From Verrucomicrobiaceae bacterium (lineage in GTDB: Bacteria; Verrucomicrobiota; Verrucomicrobiae; Verrucomicrobiales; Akkermansiaceae): DNA of 11,809 nt. The stretch covers positions 1 through 11,809 of the forward strand of contig CANBTO010000099.1 in the NCBI GenBank assembly GCA_947372405.1, in the 5' to 3' direction. Below the pieces are notes generated by a model. It saw only the letters and a program-made list of their open reading frames with translations, made no database searches and was not told the DNA's origin. Made by a program: the position numbers and the translations under genes. Shown here piece after piece: positions 1 through 8,600 of the stretch (its first letter is position 1; every line of letters begins with the position of its first letter).

Positions 1-966
1 ATGAAGGGCAAGAGCATCGGCACCAACGGGGCGCTCATCGACACCCTGACCTTCGCCACCGGCACACTTCAGAACGTGGCCGGGATCAACAATGGAACCG
101 GCCTCACCAAGACCACCGCAGGCACGCTGGTAATTGCCGGCACTAACACCTACTCCGGCACCACCACCGTCAATGCCGGCACGCTCGCCCTCAGCGGCAG
201 CCTCACGGGACCAATGACGGTAAACAGCGGCACCTTCGCGCCGCAGGGACTGCCCACCACCGGCGGTGCGCTCACCTTGAATGCAAGCGGCATCTTCCAG
301 GCCCGCATCAATGGCAGCAATGCCGGATCGCAATACGACCAACTCGGCGCAAGCGGCAGCGTGACCCTCGGCGGGCCGCTCGATCTCGTCGCCGGAACCG
401 ATCTCGCCCCGGGCACCAGTTTCAAAATCCTCAACAAGACCAGCGCCGGAGCCATCAGTGGCACCTTCGCCGGCAAGCCGGAAGGCAGCGTCTTCACCGA
501 GGACGGCTACACGTGGATCATCAGTTATCTCGGCGGCGACGGCAATGATGTCGTCCTCACCCTGGCCACGCCCGCCCAATCCTGGCGCTTCACCTGGTTC
601 GGTACGATCGCCAATAGCGGTAACGGCGCCGACACCTTCGACGCCAACAAGGACGGCGAGATCAACCTCCTCGAATTCGCCACCGCGCAAAATCCCAATG
701 CCAACACCCTCGCAGTGCTCGCGGCGAACCGCACCGCCAGCGCGCTGGAGATCACCTACACCCGCAGCAAATCCGCCTTCACCGGCGGCGTGGTCTTCAC
801 GGTCGAGTGGAGCGACACGCTCGCGACGAACTCCTGGTCCACCACCGGCGTCACGCAAACGGTTCTCACCGACAATGGCACCGTGCAGACCGTCAAGGCC
901 ACCGTTCCATCCGGAACGACCATTCCCAAGCGCTACGCACGGCTCAAAGTCACGCAAGCACCTTGA
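1..966 (+). CDS. PATR-repeat (autotransporter-associated beta strand) surface protein, 3' end
   Basis: This is the C-terminal 321 residues of a secreted beta-helical repeat protein. Residues about 34-68 form a typical PATR unit: GLTKTTAGTLVIAGTNTYSG, then a TTTVNAGTL stretch. Residues 105-187 are the usual end cap of such proteins, with the QYDQL, TFAG and GGDGNDVVLTL signatures. A linker with WRFTWFGT (195-202) leads to an EF-hand-like 12-residue loop (D214, N216, D218, G219, E220, I221, E225), which probably binds calcium. Residues 250-318 form a small beta module ending in YARLKV. Base 1 begins an ATG, but no signal peptide follows and the sequence starts in the middle of a beta-repeat pattern, so I infer that the true start lies upstream and this Met is internal. 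PATR proteins usually run to many hundreds or thousands of residues. The likely role is adhesion or a cell-surface structure. It stops at TGA 964-966; the next gene lies 243 bp downstream on the same strand. Confidence 0.85.
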   Translation: MKGKSIGTNGALIDTLTFATGTLQNVAGINNGTGLTKTTAGTLVIAGTNTYSGTTTVNAGTLALSGSLTGPMTVNSGTFAPQGLPTTGGALTLNASGIFQARINGSNAGSQYDQLGASGSVTLGGPLDLVAGTDLAPGTSFKILNKTSAGAISGTFAGKPEGSVFTEDGYTWIISYLGGDGNDVVLTLATPAQSWRFTWFGTIANSGNGADTFDANKDGEINLLEFATAQNPNANTLAVLAANRTASALEITYTRSKSAFTGGVVFTVEWSDTLATNSWSTTGVTQTVLTDNGTVQTVKATVPSGTTIPKRYARLKVTQAP

Positions 967-1099
967 CCGGTCATTGATTTTAAAAAAAGCCACACTCTCC
1001 CTCTGTTCCCGGACACGCCACTGACGCATCGAAGGCGTCTCGAAGGGGGCAACCCCGACTAACAAGCATTGGTCGGCTGTCCAACTCCTCGAAGGGGTC

Positions 1100-1134
1100 A
1101 GTGGGCTTGGCGAGGCCGCCGCGCCCTACCGGGA
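1100..1134 (+). repeat. GC-rich palindromic intergenic repeat, copy A
   Basis: A stretch containing AGTGGGCTTGGCGAGG followed by CCGCCGCGCCC. It aligns with 5530-5563 with one single-base indel and about five mismatches, and its GGCGAGGCCGC/CGCCCTACC part matches the hairpin at 4398-4424. It ends 75 bp before the start of the first DUF6288 gene, a distance close to that of the copy before the second DUF6288 gene. It may be a dispersed palindromic element or a shared control region; the sequence alone does not decide. Confidence 0.55.
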
Positions 1135-1209
1135 ATGGGCATTCGCGGTGACAGACCCACGGATGTGGAAACGTCTTGTGGTATTGGATCCATCCAAACA
1201 CGAAAAACC

Positions 1210-4200
1210 ATGAAACCGATTCAAGTTCTGCTGGGTGCGGCCTGCTGCGTGACCTCGGCAATGGCGGCGGAGTATTACAAGGAGCCGCAGTTGTATGGCC
1301 TGCGGCCGAATCCCGGCACAGAGAACGAACTGGGACCCATCGGCGTGACCGGGATCGAGGCGCGGATCGGCAAAGGGGTGCAGGTCACCGTCGAGACGGT
1401 CCAGCCGGGCACACCGGCATCCGGCAAGTTCGACAAGGGCGACATCATCCTCGGCGTCAACGGAGTGGAGCTGGCCGGGAGGAATCCCCTGCCCATCCTT
1501 GGCTCGGCACTGACGGATGCCGAAGCGTCGGATGGAAAACTCACGTTTGAGATCCAAGCTGCCAAGGGCGGTAATTCTAACATCTCCATCACCATTCCGG
1601 TGTTGGGCGCCTACGGCAAAACCTTTCCGTTGAACTGCGAAAAATCAAAAAAGATCATCCAGGGGGCGGCGGAGTTCTATGCCGGCAAGGATCGACTGAA
1701 GAAGCACAGTTTCCTGAATGGTCTGGAGTGCCTGTTCCTGCTTTCGACCGGAGATGACCACTATGTTCCGCGGGTGAAGGAATACTTTTCCCAGTTCCTG
1801 GGGCCGGACGGAAGAGTCAAAGGCATCGGCCGGATGACTTGGGACAACGGCTACAACGGCGTGGCGTGCGCCGAGTATTACCTGAGAACGGGCGACCGCT
1901 CCGTCCTGCCGATTCTGCAGTATTACTGCGACGACGCCAAACTCCGGCAGCTCTACGGCATCGGGTGGAACCACTGGGACTTCGGATTTCGCCCGAGCTA
2001 CGAGTCGGGCGGCGGCATGATCCATTCAGCCGGCAACCAGGTGTTGCTGACTTTGGTTCTGGGCAAGGTGTGCGGGGTGGATGTCGATGAGAAGACTCTG
2101 CTCGGTTCGCTCCAGCATTGGTATCGCTTTGCTGGCCATGGGGCCATTCCGGTGGCCGACCAGCGCCCATGGCACATCTTCCGTTCCGGTGGCCGCGACG
2201 GGGCCACGGCGGCGGTCATGCACGTCGCCAGCGGCGCGAAAGGAAACACCGCGATTTACAAGAAGGCCGAAGAGGCGTTCGCCATGTCCGCGATCACCAG
2301 CTGGCCCTCACGCAATTTCTCCTGGGAAGTCATCTGGGAAAGCCTGGCGACGCCCTACATGCTGGAATACAACCCGGGGATGTACTATCAGTGGCAGCAA
2401 CGTTTCCGCTGGCAATACGACCTTTACCGGACGCCCTCGGGAGCCTTCCATTTCCATCGCGACCATGACTCTCTGGATCCGATCGACGAAGGGATTTGCC
2501 TGGCGCTGGCGTTCACCGCGCCGTTGAAAACGCTCCACATCACCGGCGCGCGTTCGAAATTCGCCAAGGAATTCACTATGCCGGAGAAGCTCTGGGGCAA
2601 TGAGGCCGATCTGGCGTTCCTGTCCTCCAAGCACAACCCGGACTACTACAAGTATGGCAAGGACGAGGAAATCCAGATTCCTTATTGGCAGTTGCCGTTA
2701 GAGCTCCGCTATACCCCGAACGATGTCAAAAATCTGCCGCTGGAAATGCTGCTCAAGAATGTCCGCCATGCCCGCTTTGAAGTTCGCGCGGCGGCGGCCA
2801 AGGCGCTGTGCATGAACCAACGCTACCGCGAACTCGAGGAATTGCTTCGGGATCCCGATCCCCGCCTTCGCCGGGCCGCACTGGATGGCATCAACGACTA
2901 CCGCCCATGGTTTCTCAGCCCGGTCGTCGGAAATCTGGCGCTCAAACCGGATCAATACACGCCCGCCATGCAGGATGCGATCACCGCGATGATGAGTGAT
3001 CCCAAGGAATCATGGTATGTCATCGACGGCGCGCTTCAGTCACTCGGACATGGTCCGCTCGAACTCATCAAAAAGAACATCCCCCATATTCTGCCGTGGA
3101 CGACCCATGAGGACTGGTGGCTGCATGAGTCCGCTTTCACCGCCCTGATGGGCTTGCGTGAGGACGAGGCGACGTTTGCCAAGGTCCTGCCGAACATGAT
3201 CGACGTCGTGGCCAAAGAGGATCGCTACAATCCCAATTACAGCATGATCCGACAGCTTCGCGACGCTCTAACCAAATGCAAGGAAGGCAGCCCGGTCCGC
3301 AAGCTGATAGAGACCGGCCTCAAGCGGGCGGCGGTCGAGAAAAAAGTCGTGCCGGACGCAGGTCAAATGCCACGATCGCGCGCGATCACCTTCAACATCC
3401 TCGAGGCTGCCGAAACCTTGATCCAACAGGCTCCGGAGTCCGCGGCGGATCTGGCCGATGCGCTCGCCAAGCTCGGGCGATTGGACGACATCGAGACGGA
3501 GAGCCTGATGCGCCTCGTGAAAAACAAGGATGGAGAACTCCAGGACCGCTTCGTCGGATTCTATCCGGCACTCGAAAAACTTCCTTCCCCGGATCGGCAA
3601 CGACTGTCCGACATCCTTTTCGAGGCGTACCGCCCGGAGTTGATCAAACGGCTGGCGACCTACAAGGATACGGAGGATGGCACGTTGCTCAACCTGATCG
3701 TCGATCTAACCAAACTCAGGAAACCCTCGGCTGACTGGCACGCCATTGGCACGCCATCCCCGGTGGAGCGCATGTGGCGGTATCAATCATTCGGCCCGGT
3801 CGACTTTAAAATGAAAACCCCGAAAACGCCGCAAACATCATTCGAAGATGCCGCCCTACCCCCGGATATGAAGAACTGGTTCAAGCCGGACTTCGACGAC
3901 CACCAGTGGAAGAGCGGACGCACCCCCATCGGGGTTGGTGTATTCAAGGCGTATGGCGCGCACAGTATCGGCTGGACCGCCACACCCAACTTCAGTTTCA
4001 CTAACCACTCCGATTGGGGGACCGGCCAGTATCTCCTGATGCGAACGAATTTTGAAGTGACCAACCTGGACGATGACATGTACCGGATCAAGTTCCTGAC
4101 GGACCAGGGCTTCATCCTCTACCTCAACGGACAGAAGCTCCATTCCCAAACTAGAAACGAATCCATCCCGGCCTATCGTTTCGTCCTGCTCGGTGAAAAG

Positions 4201-4359
4201 GCAAAGGCGCTTCTGAAGAAAGGCACCAATACGTTGGCGGTTCAAACCAAAGTCCGGTATGAGCAAGACAAGAAGGCCGAAGGGCAGCTTCACCCGGTCG
4301 GGCAAATCGACCTCTGCCTCGAAGGCCTGAAGAAAAAGGAACTTGGGCTTGCCCCGTAA
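1210..4359 (+). CDS. Secreted PDZ and DUF6288 domain protein with HEAT-like repeats and C-terminal beta-sandwich (paralogue 1)
   Basis: The 1049-residue protein begins MKPIQVLLGAACCVTSAMA, a signal peptide probably cut after Ala19 or Ala20. I chose ATG 1210 because the frame can be extended to a TTG at 1069, but that extension would bury the signal peptide and runs through a repeat. Residues about 42-125 are a PDZ domain (LGPIG ligand loop, then GKFDKGDIILGVNGVEL). Residues about 140-470 are the DUF6288 region, predicted helical and toroid-like, with the highly conserved WDNGYNG (211-217), EYYLRTGD (222-229) and YYCDDAK (238-244). Residues about 515-650 look like HEAT repeats (for example DPDPRLRRAALDGI at 548-561). 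Residues about 885-1040 resemble a jelly-roll sugar-binding-type domain (FDDHQW, DWGTGQYLLMRTNF, LYLNGQ). The reaction is unknown and I see no certain catalytic residues. Its close relative is encoded at 5657-8770. A peptidoglycan or polysaccharide role is only a guess from the secretion signal and neighbours. Confidence 0.88.
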   Translation: MKPIQVLLGAACCVTSAMAAEYYKEPQLYGLRPNPGTENELGPIGVTGIEARIGKGVQVTVETVQPGTPASGKFDKGDIILGVNGVELAGRNPLPILGSALTDAEASDGKLTFEIQAAKGGNSNISITIPVLGAYGKTFPLNCEKSKKIIQGAAEFYAGKDRLKKHSFLNGLECLFLLSTGDDHYVPRVKEYFSQFLGPDGRVKGIGRMTWDNGYNGVACAEYYLRTGDRSVLPILQYYCDDAKLRQLYGIGWNHWDFGFRPSYESGGGMIHSAGNQVLLTLVLGKVCGVDVDEKTLLGSLQHWYRFAGHGAIPVADQRPWHIFRSGGRDGATAAVMHVASGAKGNTAIYKKAEEAFAMSAITSWPSRNFSWEVIWESLATPYMLEYNPGMYYQWQQRFRWQYDLYRTPSGAFHFHRDHDSLDPIDEGICLALAFTAPLKTLHITGARSKFAKEFTMPEKLWGNEADLAFLSSKHNPDYYKYGKDEEIQIPYWQLPLELRYTPNDVKNLPLEMLLKNVRHARFEVRAAAAKALCMNQRYRELEELLRDPDPRLRRAALDGINDYRPWFLSPVVGNLALKPDQYTPAMQDAITAMMSDPKESWYVIDGALQSLGHGPLELIKKNIPHILPWTTHEDWWLHESAFTALMGLREDEATFAKVLPNMIDVVAKEDRYNPNYSMIRQLRDALTKCKEGSPVRKLIETGLKRAAVEKKVVPDAGQMPRSRAITFNILEAAETLIQQAPESAADLADALAKLGRLDDIETESLMRLVKNKDGELQDRFVGFYPALEKLPSPDRQRLSDILFEAYRPELIKRLATYKDTEDGTLLNLIVDLTKLRKPSADWHAIGTPSPVERMWRYQSFGPVDFKMKTPKTPQTSFEDAALPPDMKNWFKPDFDDHQWKSGRTPIGVGVFKAYGAHSIGWTATPNFSFTNHSDWGTGQYLLMRTNFEVTNLDDDMYRIKFLTDQGFILYLNGQKLHSQTRNESIPAYRFVLLGEKAKALLKKGTNTLAVQTKVRYEQDKKAEGQLHPVGQIDLCLEGLKKKELGLAP

Positions 4360-4375
4360 GGCGGACCCGGAATTG

Positions 4376-4424
4376 CCGGTAGGGCACATTCAAACCCGGT
4401 AGGGCGAGGCCGCTTCGCCCTACC
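4376..4424. repeat. Palindromic intergenic repeat with perfect 9-bp arms, copy B
   Basis: GGTAGGGCG (4398-4406) pairs perfectly with CGCCCTACC (4416-4424) around the loop AGGCCGCTT, whose ends can pair further. The left arm also occurs alone 20 bp upstream, because CCGGTAGGGC is found at both 4376-4385 and 4396-4405. It lies between two convergent genes (stop codons at 4359 and 4508), where a two-way terminator would fit, but no T-run follows on either strand, so a dispersed palindrome is the more likely reading. Confidence 0.65.
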
Positions 4425-4459
4425 CCATATCCGAATAGCAACCATGCTCGGGCTCAGTC

Positions 4460-4510
4460 CCGGAATTCACCAATCACTCACCGATTGGATAACTCTAACA
4501 CCGGAATTCA
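4460..4510. repeat. Direct repeat CCGGAATTCA flanking a small hairpin
   Basis: CCGGAATTCA occurs at 4460-4469 and 4501-4510, the second copy overlapping the stop codon of the hydrolase. A third partial copy, CCGGAATT, lies at 4367-4374. Between the two full copies is a 6-bp stem, CCAATC (4470-4475) and GATTGG (4483-4488), with a 7-base loop. It sits in the convergent gap and could weakly stop transcription, but there is no T-run. Confidence 0.4.
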
Positions 4511-5344
4511 ACGTCTACTTTTCATCCACTCTTCCGCGAGGGCGGGCCACTTGGAGACTTCGTTGGCGGAGGGGCGCAGGCCGTAGCCGTGGCCGCCGGT
4601 TTCGAAGAGGTGGAAGGTCGAGGAAACGCCGGCCGCCTTGAGCGCCTGATCGTAGAGGATGGTGCCTTGGACAAAGCTCTTGTCGTCCTTGGTCTGGACG
4701 ATGAAGGTCAGCGGCACCTTGGCGGAGACCGGCAGTTCCGCGGCGACCTTCCCGTCCTTGGTCCCCAGGTAGGCCGGATAGATGAGCATCGAGAAGTCGG
4801 GACGGCAGTCCAGTTTGTCCGCCTCATCCACCGCCTCGTAGGCCATTTTGCCGAAGTCCGTGCTCAGGCGTGCGCAGAGGTGGCCGCCCGCGGAGAATCC
4901 GATCACGCCGATGCGCTTGGGATCGATGCTCCATTCCCTGGCGTGTTGGCGCACGAGTCGCACGGCGCGCTGCCCATCCGCAAAGGCACCTTCACGGTTA
5001 TTGGGAACCCGGTATTTGACGACGAATGCGGAGCAGCCAAAGCGGTTGAGCCATTCGGCGATCTCGGTCCCTTCCTTGTCGATGGCGAGGATCGAGTAGC
5101 CACCCCCGGGAAAGATGAGCACGGCGGGATGGACCACATCCGGCGGCACGGCCACCCGAAACGGGGTGATCGTTGCCTGATGGATGTCGGTGATGCGTTT
5201 CACTGAGTCGTTCTTGCCGGCCACCACCTTTTCCTCCGCCACTTTCCCCGCATCCGCCGGCCACAGGTTGAGCGCTTGGTGAGCTTGCTGGGCCGGACAA
5301 AGCGTGACCGGCGTGAGAAGGATGCAGAAGAGCAGGGAGCGCAT
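4508..5344 (-). CDS. Secreted alpha/beta-hydrolase (esterase-like, Abhydrolase_3/BD-FAE type)
   Basis: A 278-residue exported hydrolase, probably an esterase acting on acylated sugars. The N-terminus MRSLLFCILLTPVTLCPA is a signal peptide; cleavage is probably after Ala18. The family oxyanion loop appears as FPGGGYS (78-84). The nucleophile elbow is GFSAGG (149-154, Ser151). Asp220 or Asp221 in TKDD is the likely acid, and His252 in GGHGYG the likely base, so the triad is complete and correctly ordered. The length is normal for the family. The ATG at 5342-5344 is supported by the signal peptide; no Shine-Dalgarno sequence is seen. The gene is convergent with the first DUF6288 gene and divergent from the second, so it is transcribed on its own and separates the two paralogues. 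The substrate cannot be read from the sequence; acetyl xylan or feruloyl-type esterase activity is known among relatives. Dipeptidyl-peptidase-like activity is less likely because the protein is short and has no propeller domain. Confidence 0.88.
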   Translation of the reverse strand: MRSLLFCILLTPVTLCPAQQAHQALNLWPADAGKVAEEKVVAGKNDSVKRITDIHQATITPFRVAVPPDVVHPAVLIFPGGGYSILAIDKEGTEIAEWLNRFGCSAFVVKYRVPNNREGAFADGQRAVRLVRQHAREWSIDPKRIGVIGFSAGGHLCARLSTDFGKMAYEAVDEADKLDCRPDFSMLIYPAYLGTKDGKVAAELPVSAKVPLTFIVQTKDDKSFVQGTILYDQALKAAGVSSTFHLFETGGHGYGLRPSANEVSKWPALAEEWMKSRR

Positions 5345-5410
5345 GGAAATGGAGTGGTGCGAGTGATCAAGGATGGGCGTGTCGGTTTTACCCGTCGCTG
5401 TGACGTGACC

Positions 5411-5428
5411 TTTCGTGGTTTTCGTGGT
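5411..5428. repeat. Tandem 9-bp repeat TTTCGTGGT x2
   Basis: Two perfect copies of TTTCGTGGT (5411-5419 and 5420-5428) stand in the divergent gap. On the minus strand this reads as the ACCACGAAA type of intergenic minisatellite. Its core resembles the TTCGCG units at 10731-10780. Confidence 0.6.
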
Positions 5429-5529
5429 TGTCCCGGCGGTTGGTCATCTCGGTGCGGGTGAAACCGATGACAGGTTGATCCTTGGCTCCGCTCAAGTCGC
5501 GGAGCAGTGACTCCCGCCTGCTGCGGACA

Positions 5530-5563
5530 AGTGGGCTCGGCGAGCCGCCGCGCCCAGCAGGGA
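5530..5563 (+). repeat. GC-rich palindromic intergenic repeat, copy C
   Basis: AGTGGGCTCGGCGAG then CCGCCGCGCCC matches copy A at 1100-1134. Within it GGCTC (5534-5538) and GAGCC (5542-5546) form a perfect 5-bp stem with a GGC loop. It ends 93 bp before the start of the second DUF6288 gene. Confidence 0.55.
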
Positions 5564-5656
5564 TTTCGAGAGCGCGAAGTCTGATTCCGTTGACTCCACA
5601 AGATCGGATAGCCGCCGCGGATTCACCGCGTATCCTCCCGTTATCGCATCTCTCCC

Positions 5657-8600
5657 ATGAAAAGCCACGCATCCTTCGCCCTCACCACCCTGCTGGTTGG
5701 CATCGCTCCACTCCATGCCGCGCCTGCGGACGCCGTATCCTATCAGCTCACATCCTATTACACCGGACAAAAAATCTATCAATCGCGACCGGACCCGGCC
5801 CGCGACACGCCATTCGGCTGTATCGGCACCACGGGCCTGATGACGCGGGTTTACCCGGGCGTGATCGTCAAGGTCGAAGGCATGATGCCCGGCTCTCCGG
5901 CCGCGGGAAAATTCAACAAGGGTGAGATCATCACGGGTATCAACGGCGTGGCGCTCAAGGGACTCAATCCCTTCGTCGCATGCGGCGAAGCACTCACCAA
6001 GGCGGAGGCCACCGATGGCAAGATGGAATTCGATGTCACTTCCGCGGACGGCAAAACGACCCGCAAGGAAACGGTTGGCATCCCCGTGATGGGCACCTAC
6101 AGCAAGACCTGGCCACTCGACTGCAAGAAATCCAAGGAGATCATCGATCAAGCCGCTGGATTCTACTCCGATCCCGCGAAGTTCAAACAAGGCGGCATTC
6201 CGGGTGCACTCGCCTGCCTGTTCCTGCTCTCCACGGGTGACGACCAATATCTGCCGCAGGTGAAAGCCTATTTTGCAGCTTTCCCCAAGGATGTGCGCGC
6301 GATCGGTGACCACACCTGGAACAATGGCTACAACGGCATCGCCTGCGGAGAATATTACCTGCGCACCGGAGACGCGTCGGTGCTGCCGATCCTGCAACAC
6401 TACTGCGACGACGCGAAGGCACGCCAGAAGTTCGGTTGCGGATGGGCACACTGGGGACAGGGAATCAATCCCGGATATGTCGCCGGCGGCTTGATGAACC
6501 CGGCCGGCGCGCAGGTGCTCACCACGCTGCTGCTCAGCAAGGAGTGCGGCGTCAACGTCGACGAGGATACCTTGCTCGGCGCACTCCGGTTTTTCTATCG
6601 CTTCGCCGGTCACGGCACGGTCGCTTACGGCGACCACCGCGGCGAAGGCGGACTCGGATCCAACGGCAAGGACGGCATGATCGCCGCTGCCATGCAGATC
6701 GCCGCAGGTGCCAGCGGCGATGCCTCCATCTATCAGAAGGCCCGCCAGCATCTGGCCCTGTCGATGATCGAAAGCTACCCGCTGCTGGTGCAGGGGCATG
6801 CCGATGACGGTCGCGGCGATGGCATCTGGCGCGGCATCACCACCTCCTATCTGATGAAGGAAAAACCCGCGCTTTTCCGCCAGTCGATGGACCGCCTCAT
6901 GTGGTGGCATGACCTCAGCCGCGAGCCGGGCGGCAGCATCGGCATCGCCACGCTGGCCTGGGGCAACGGTGAAATCGGCTCCTCCGGTCCAGGCATGGGA
7001 CTGTCCTTCACCGCACCGTTGCACACGCTGCGCATCACCGGTGCTCCGCATTCGAAATACTCGAAGCCCTACAAGCTGCCCGAAAACATCTGGGGCACCG
7101 AAGCCGACAAGGCATTTCTCTCCATCGACCACAACCCGGCCTACCTGAAATACGGACCCGAAGAACCCACTCATGTCCCGTTTTACGCCCTCGGCGGCGC
7201 ATATCATAAACCAGAGCTGGATCTCAACACCCTGCCGCGTGAAACGCTGCTGAAAAACGTCTATCACCGGAACTACATGATCCGGACGCAGGCGGGAAAA
7301 GCCCTGCGCACCGTCGGCGCCTACGATGAGTTGGAGAAACTCCTGCGTGACGCGGATCCGCGCGTGCGGCGTGCCGCGCTCGACGGCATGATCGATTACA
7401 ACTACTGGTTCGGAATCGGCAAGGATCCGATCCCCACGGACAAGTTCACGCCCGCGATGTTGGAGTCCATCACCAAGATGGTGACGGATCCCAAGGAGTC
7501 GTGGTATGTGGTCGATGGCGCGTTGATGGCCCTCAAATTCGCACCGGCGAAGGACATCCAGACACGCGTGCCGTTGATCCTGCAGTGGACGAAGCACTCC
7601 GACTGGTGGTTGCGTGAATCCTCCTTCATGGCGGTCTCGGGATTGGAGAAGGATGACTCCCTCTATCTCGAAATCCTGCCAAAATTGTTAGCGATGGCGA
7701 CCGGCGAATACCACACCCAGCCACGCGAGCGGATGATGAACCACCTCGAAGGGGTCTTGAAACGCAAGACACCCACGAGCCCGATCGGCAAGTTGATCGT
7801 GGAGGGGCTGCGGAAATCGATCGCATCGAGCGAGATCAAGAGCGGCCCGCGCTCACCGGAGGGAGCGTTCAATGTCATCCAGGCGGCCAAGGCCTGCCTG
7901 CAGACCGAGCCCGCATCCGCCGTGGCCGTCGCACAAATGGTCAAGGAGCGCATGGCGGATTTCGGGACCGGCGATCTGATCAACCTCGTGGCCTCACCGA
8001 ACGCGAATCCCGAGGGCCGTCCATACGGGCTTTTCACCACTCTCGAAAAACTGCCTGCCGCACAGCGCGAGGAACTCACCGACATTCTCTTCAAGGTGTA
8101 TCGCGCGGAACTCATCCAACGCATGAACACGGAGAAGGACGAGAACCAGCCGCTGGTGGACACGATCATCGATCTGAGCAAACTCAGGAATCCCGATGCC
8201 GGATGGAAAGCCCTCGGCAAAGTACCGCCCGCGGAGCGCACGTGGCGCTTCGTGTCATTCGATCCTCTAACCGAAAAGGACCGGCTGCATCCCCGCGAGA
8301 AGAGACGTTTCCGGAACATCGAGTTGCCCGAAAACCTGAAAGGCTGGCAGGCACCCGAATACGACGACAGCAAATGGAACCAGGGCCTCGCGCCCATCGG
8401 CACCGGCGAATTCAAACAGGGCAACGCCTCCTTCTCTAACAAGTCCGACTGGGGCAAGGGCGAGTTTCTGGTGATGCGCACGACCTTCGATGTGGATGCC
8501 CTGGATTACGATTCCTACCGCCTGAGCATCCTCGCCCGGCAGGGCTTCCGCGTTTTCCTCAACGGTCACGAGATCGATTCCTACGGCTGGTGGAAGGACA

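Larger units (their letters stand above)
5345..5656. other. 312-bp divergent intergenic region
   Basis: This region lies between the divergent starts of the hydrolase (minus) and the second DUF6288 gene (plus), so both promoters should be here or nearby. I could not find a convincing -35/-10 pair for either gene. It holds a 2 x 9-bp tandem repeat (5411-5428) and one palindromic repeat (5530-5563). No open frame in it looks like a gene. Confidence 0.6.

Noticed and set aside
963..990. Terminator after the PATR-repeat gene
   Set aside because: GACCGGTC (965-972) is palindromic and an A-run follows further on, but there is no loop-forming stem followed by T residues on the coding strand.
1069..1209. 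N-terminal extension of the first DUF6288 protein from a TTG codon
   Set aside because: The extension is translated from a palindromic intergenic repeat and would place the signal peptide about 47 residues inside the protein. The ATG at 1210 gives a normal signal peptide and matches the start of the paralogue.
4398..4424. Intrinsic terminator between the convergent genes
   Set aside because: The hairpin is strong, but neither strand has a T-run after it, and related copies lie upstream of genes. It was kept as a repeat.
4589..5206. A 205-aa open frame on the plus strand
   Set aside because: It is antisense to the alpha/beta-hydrolase, whose complete catalytic set is convincing; the plus-strand frame has no recognisable motif.
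5590..5612. Promoter of the second DUF6288 gene: TTGACT and GATAGC
   Set aside because: The two boxes are only 11 bp apart, too close for a housekeeping sigma factor, and the second box is a poor match.
5492..7597. A 701-aa open frame on the minus strand
   Set aside because: It runs antisense to the second DUF6288 gene, which has a signal peptide, recognisable domains and a close paralogue. The antisense frame shows no domain pattern and is expected from GC-rich third positions.
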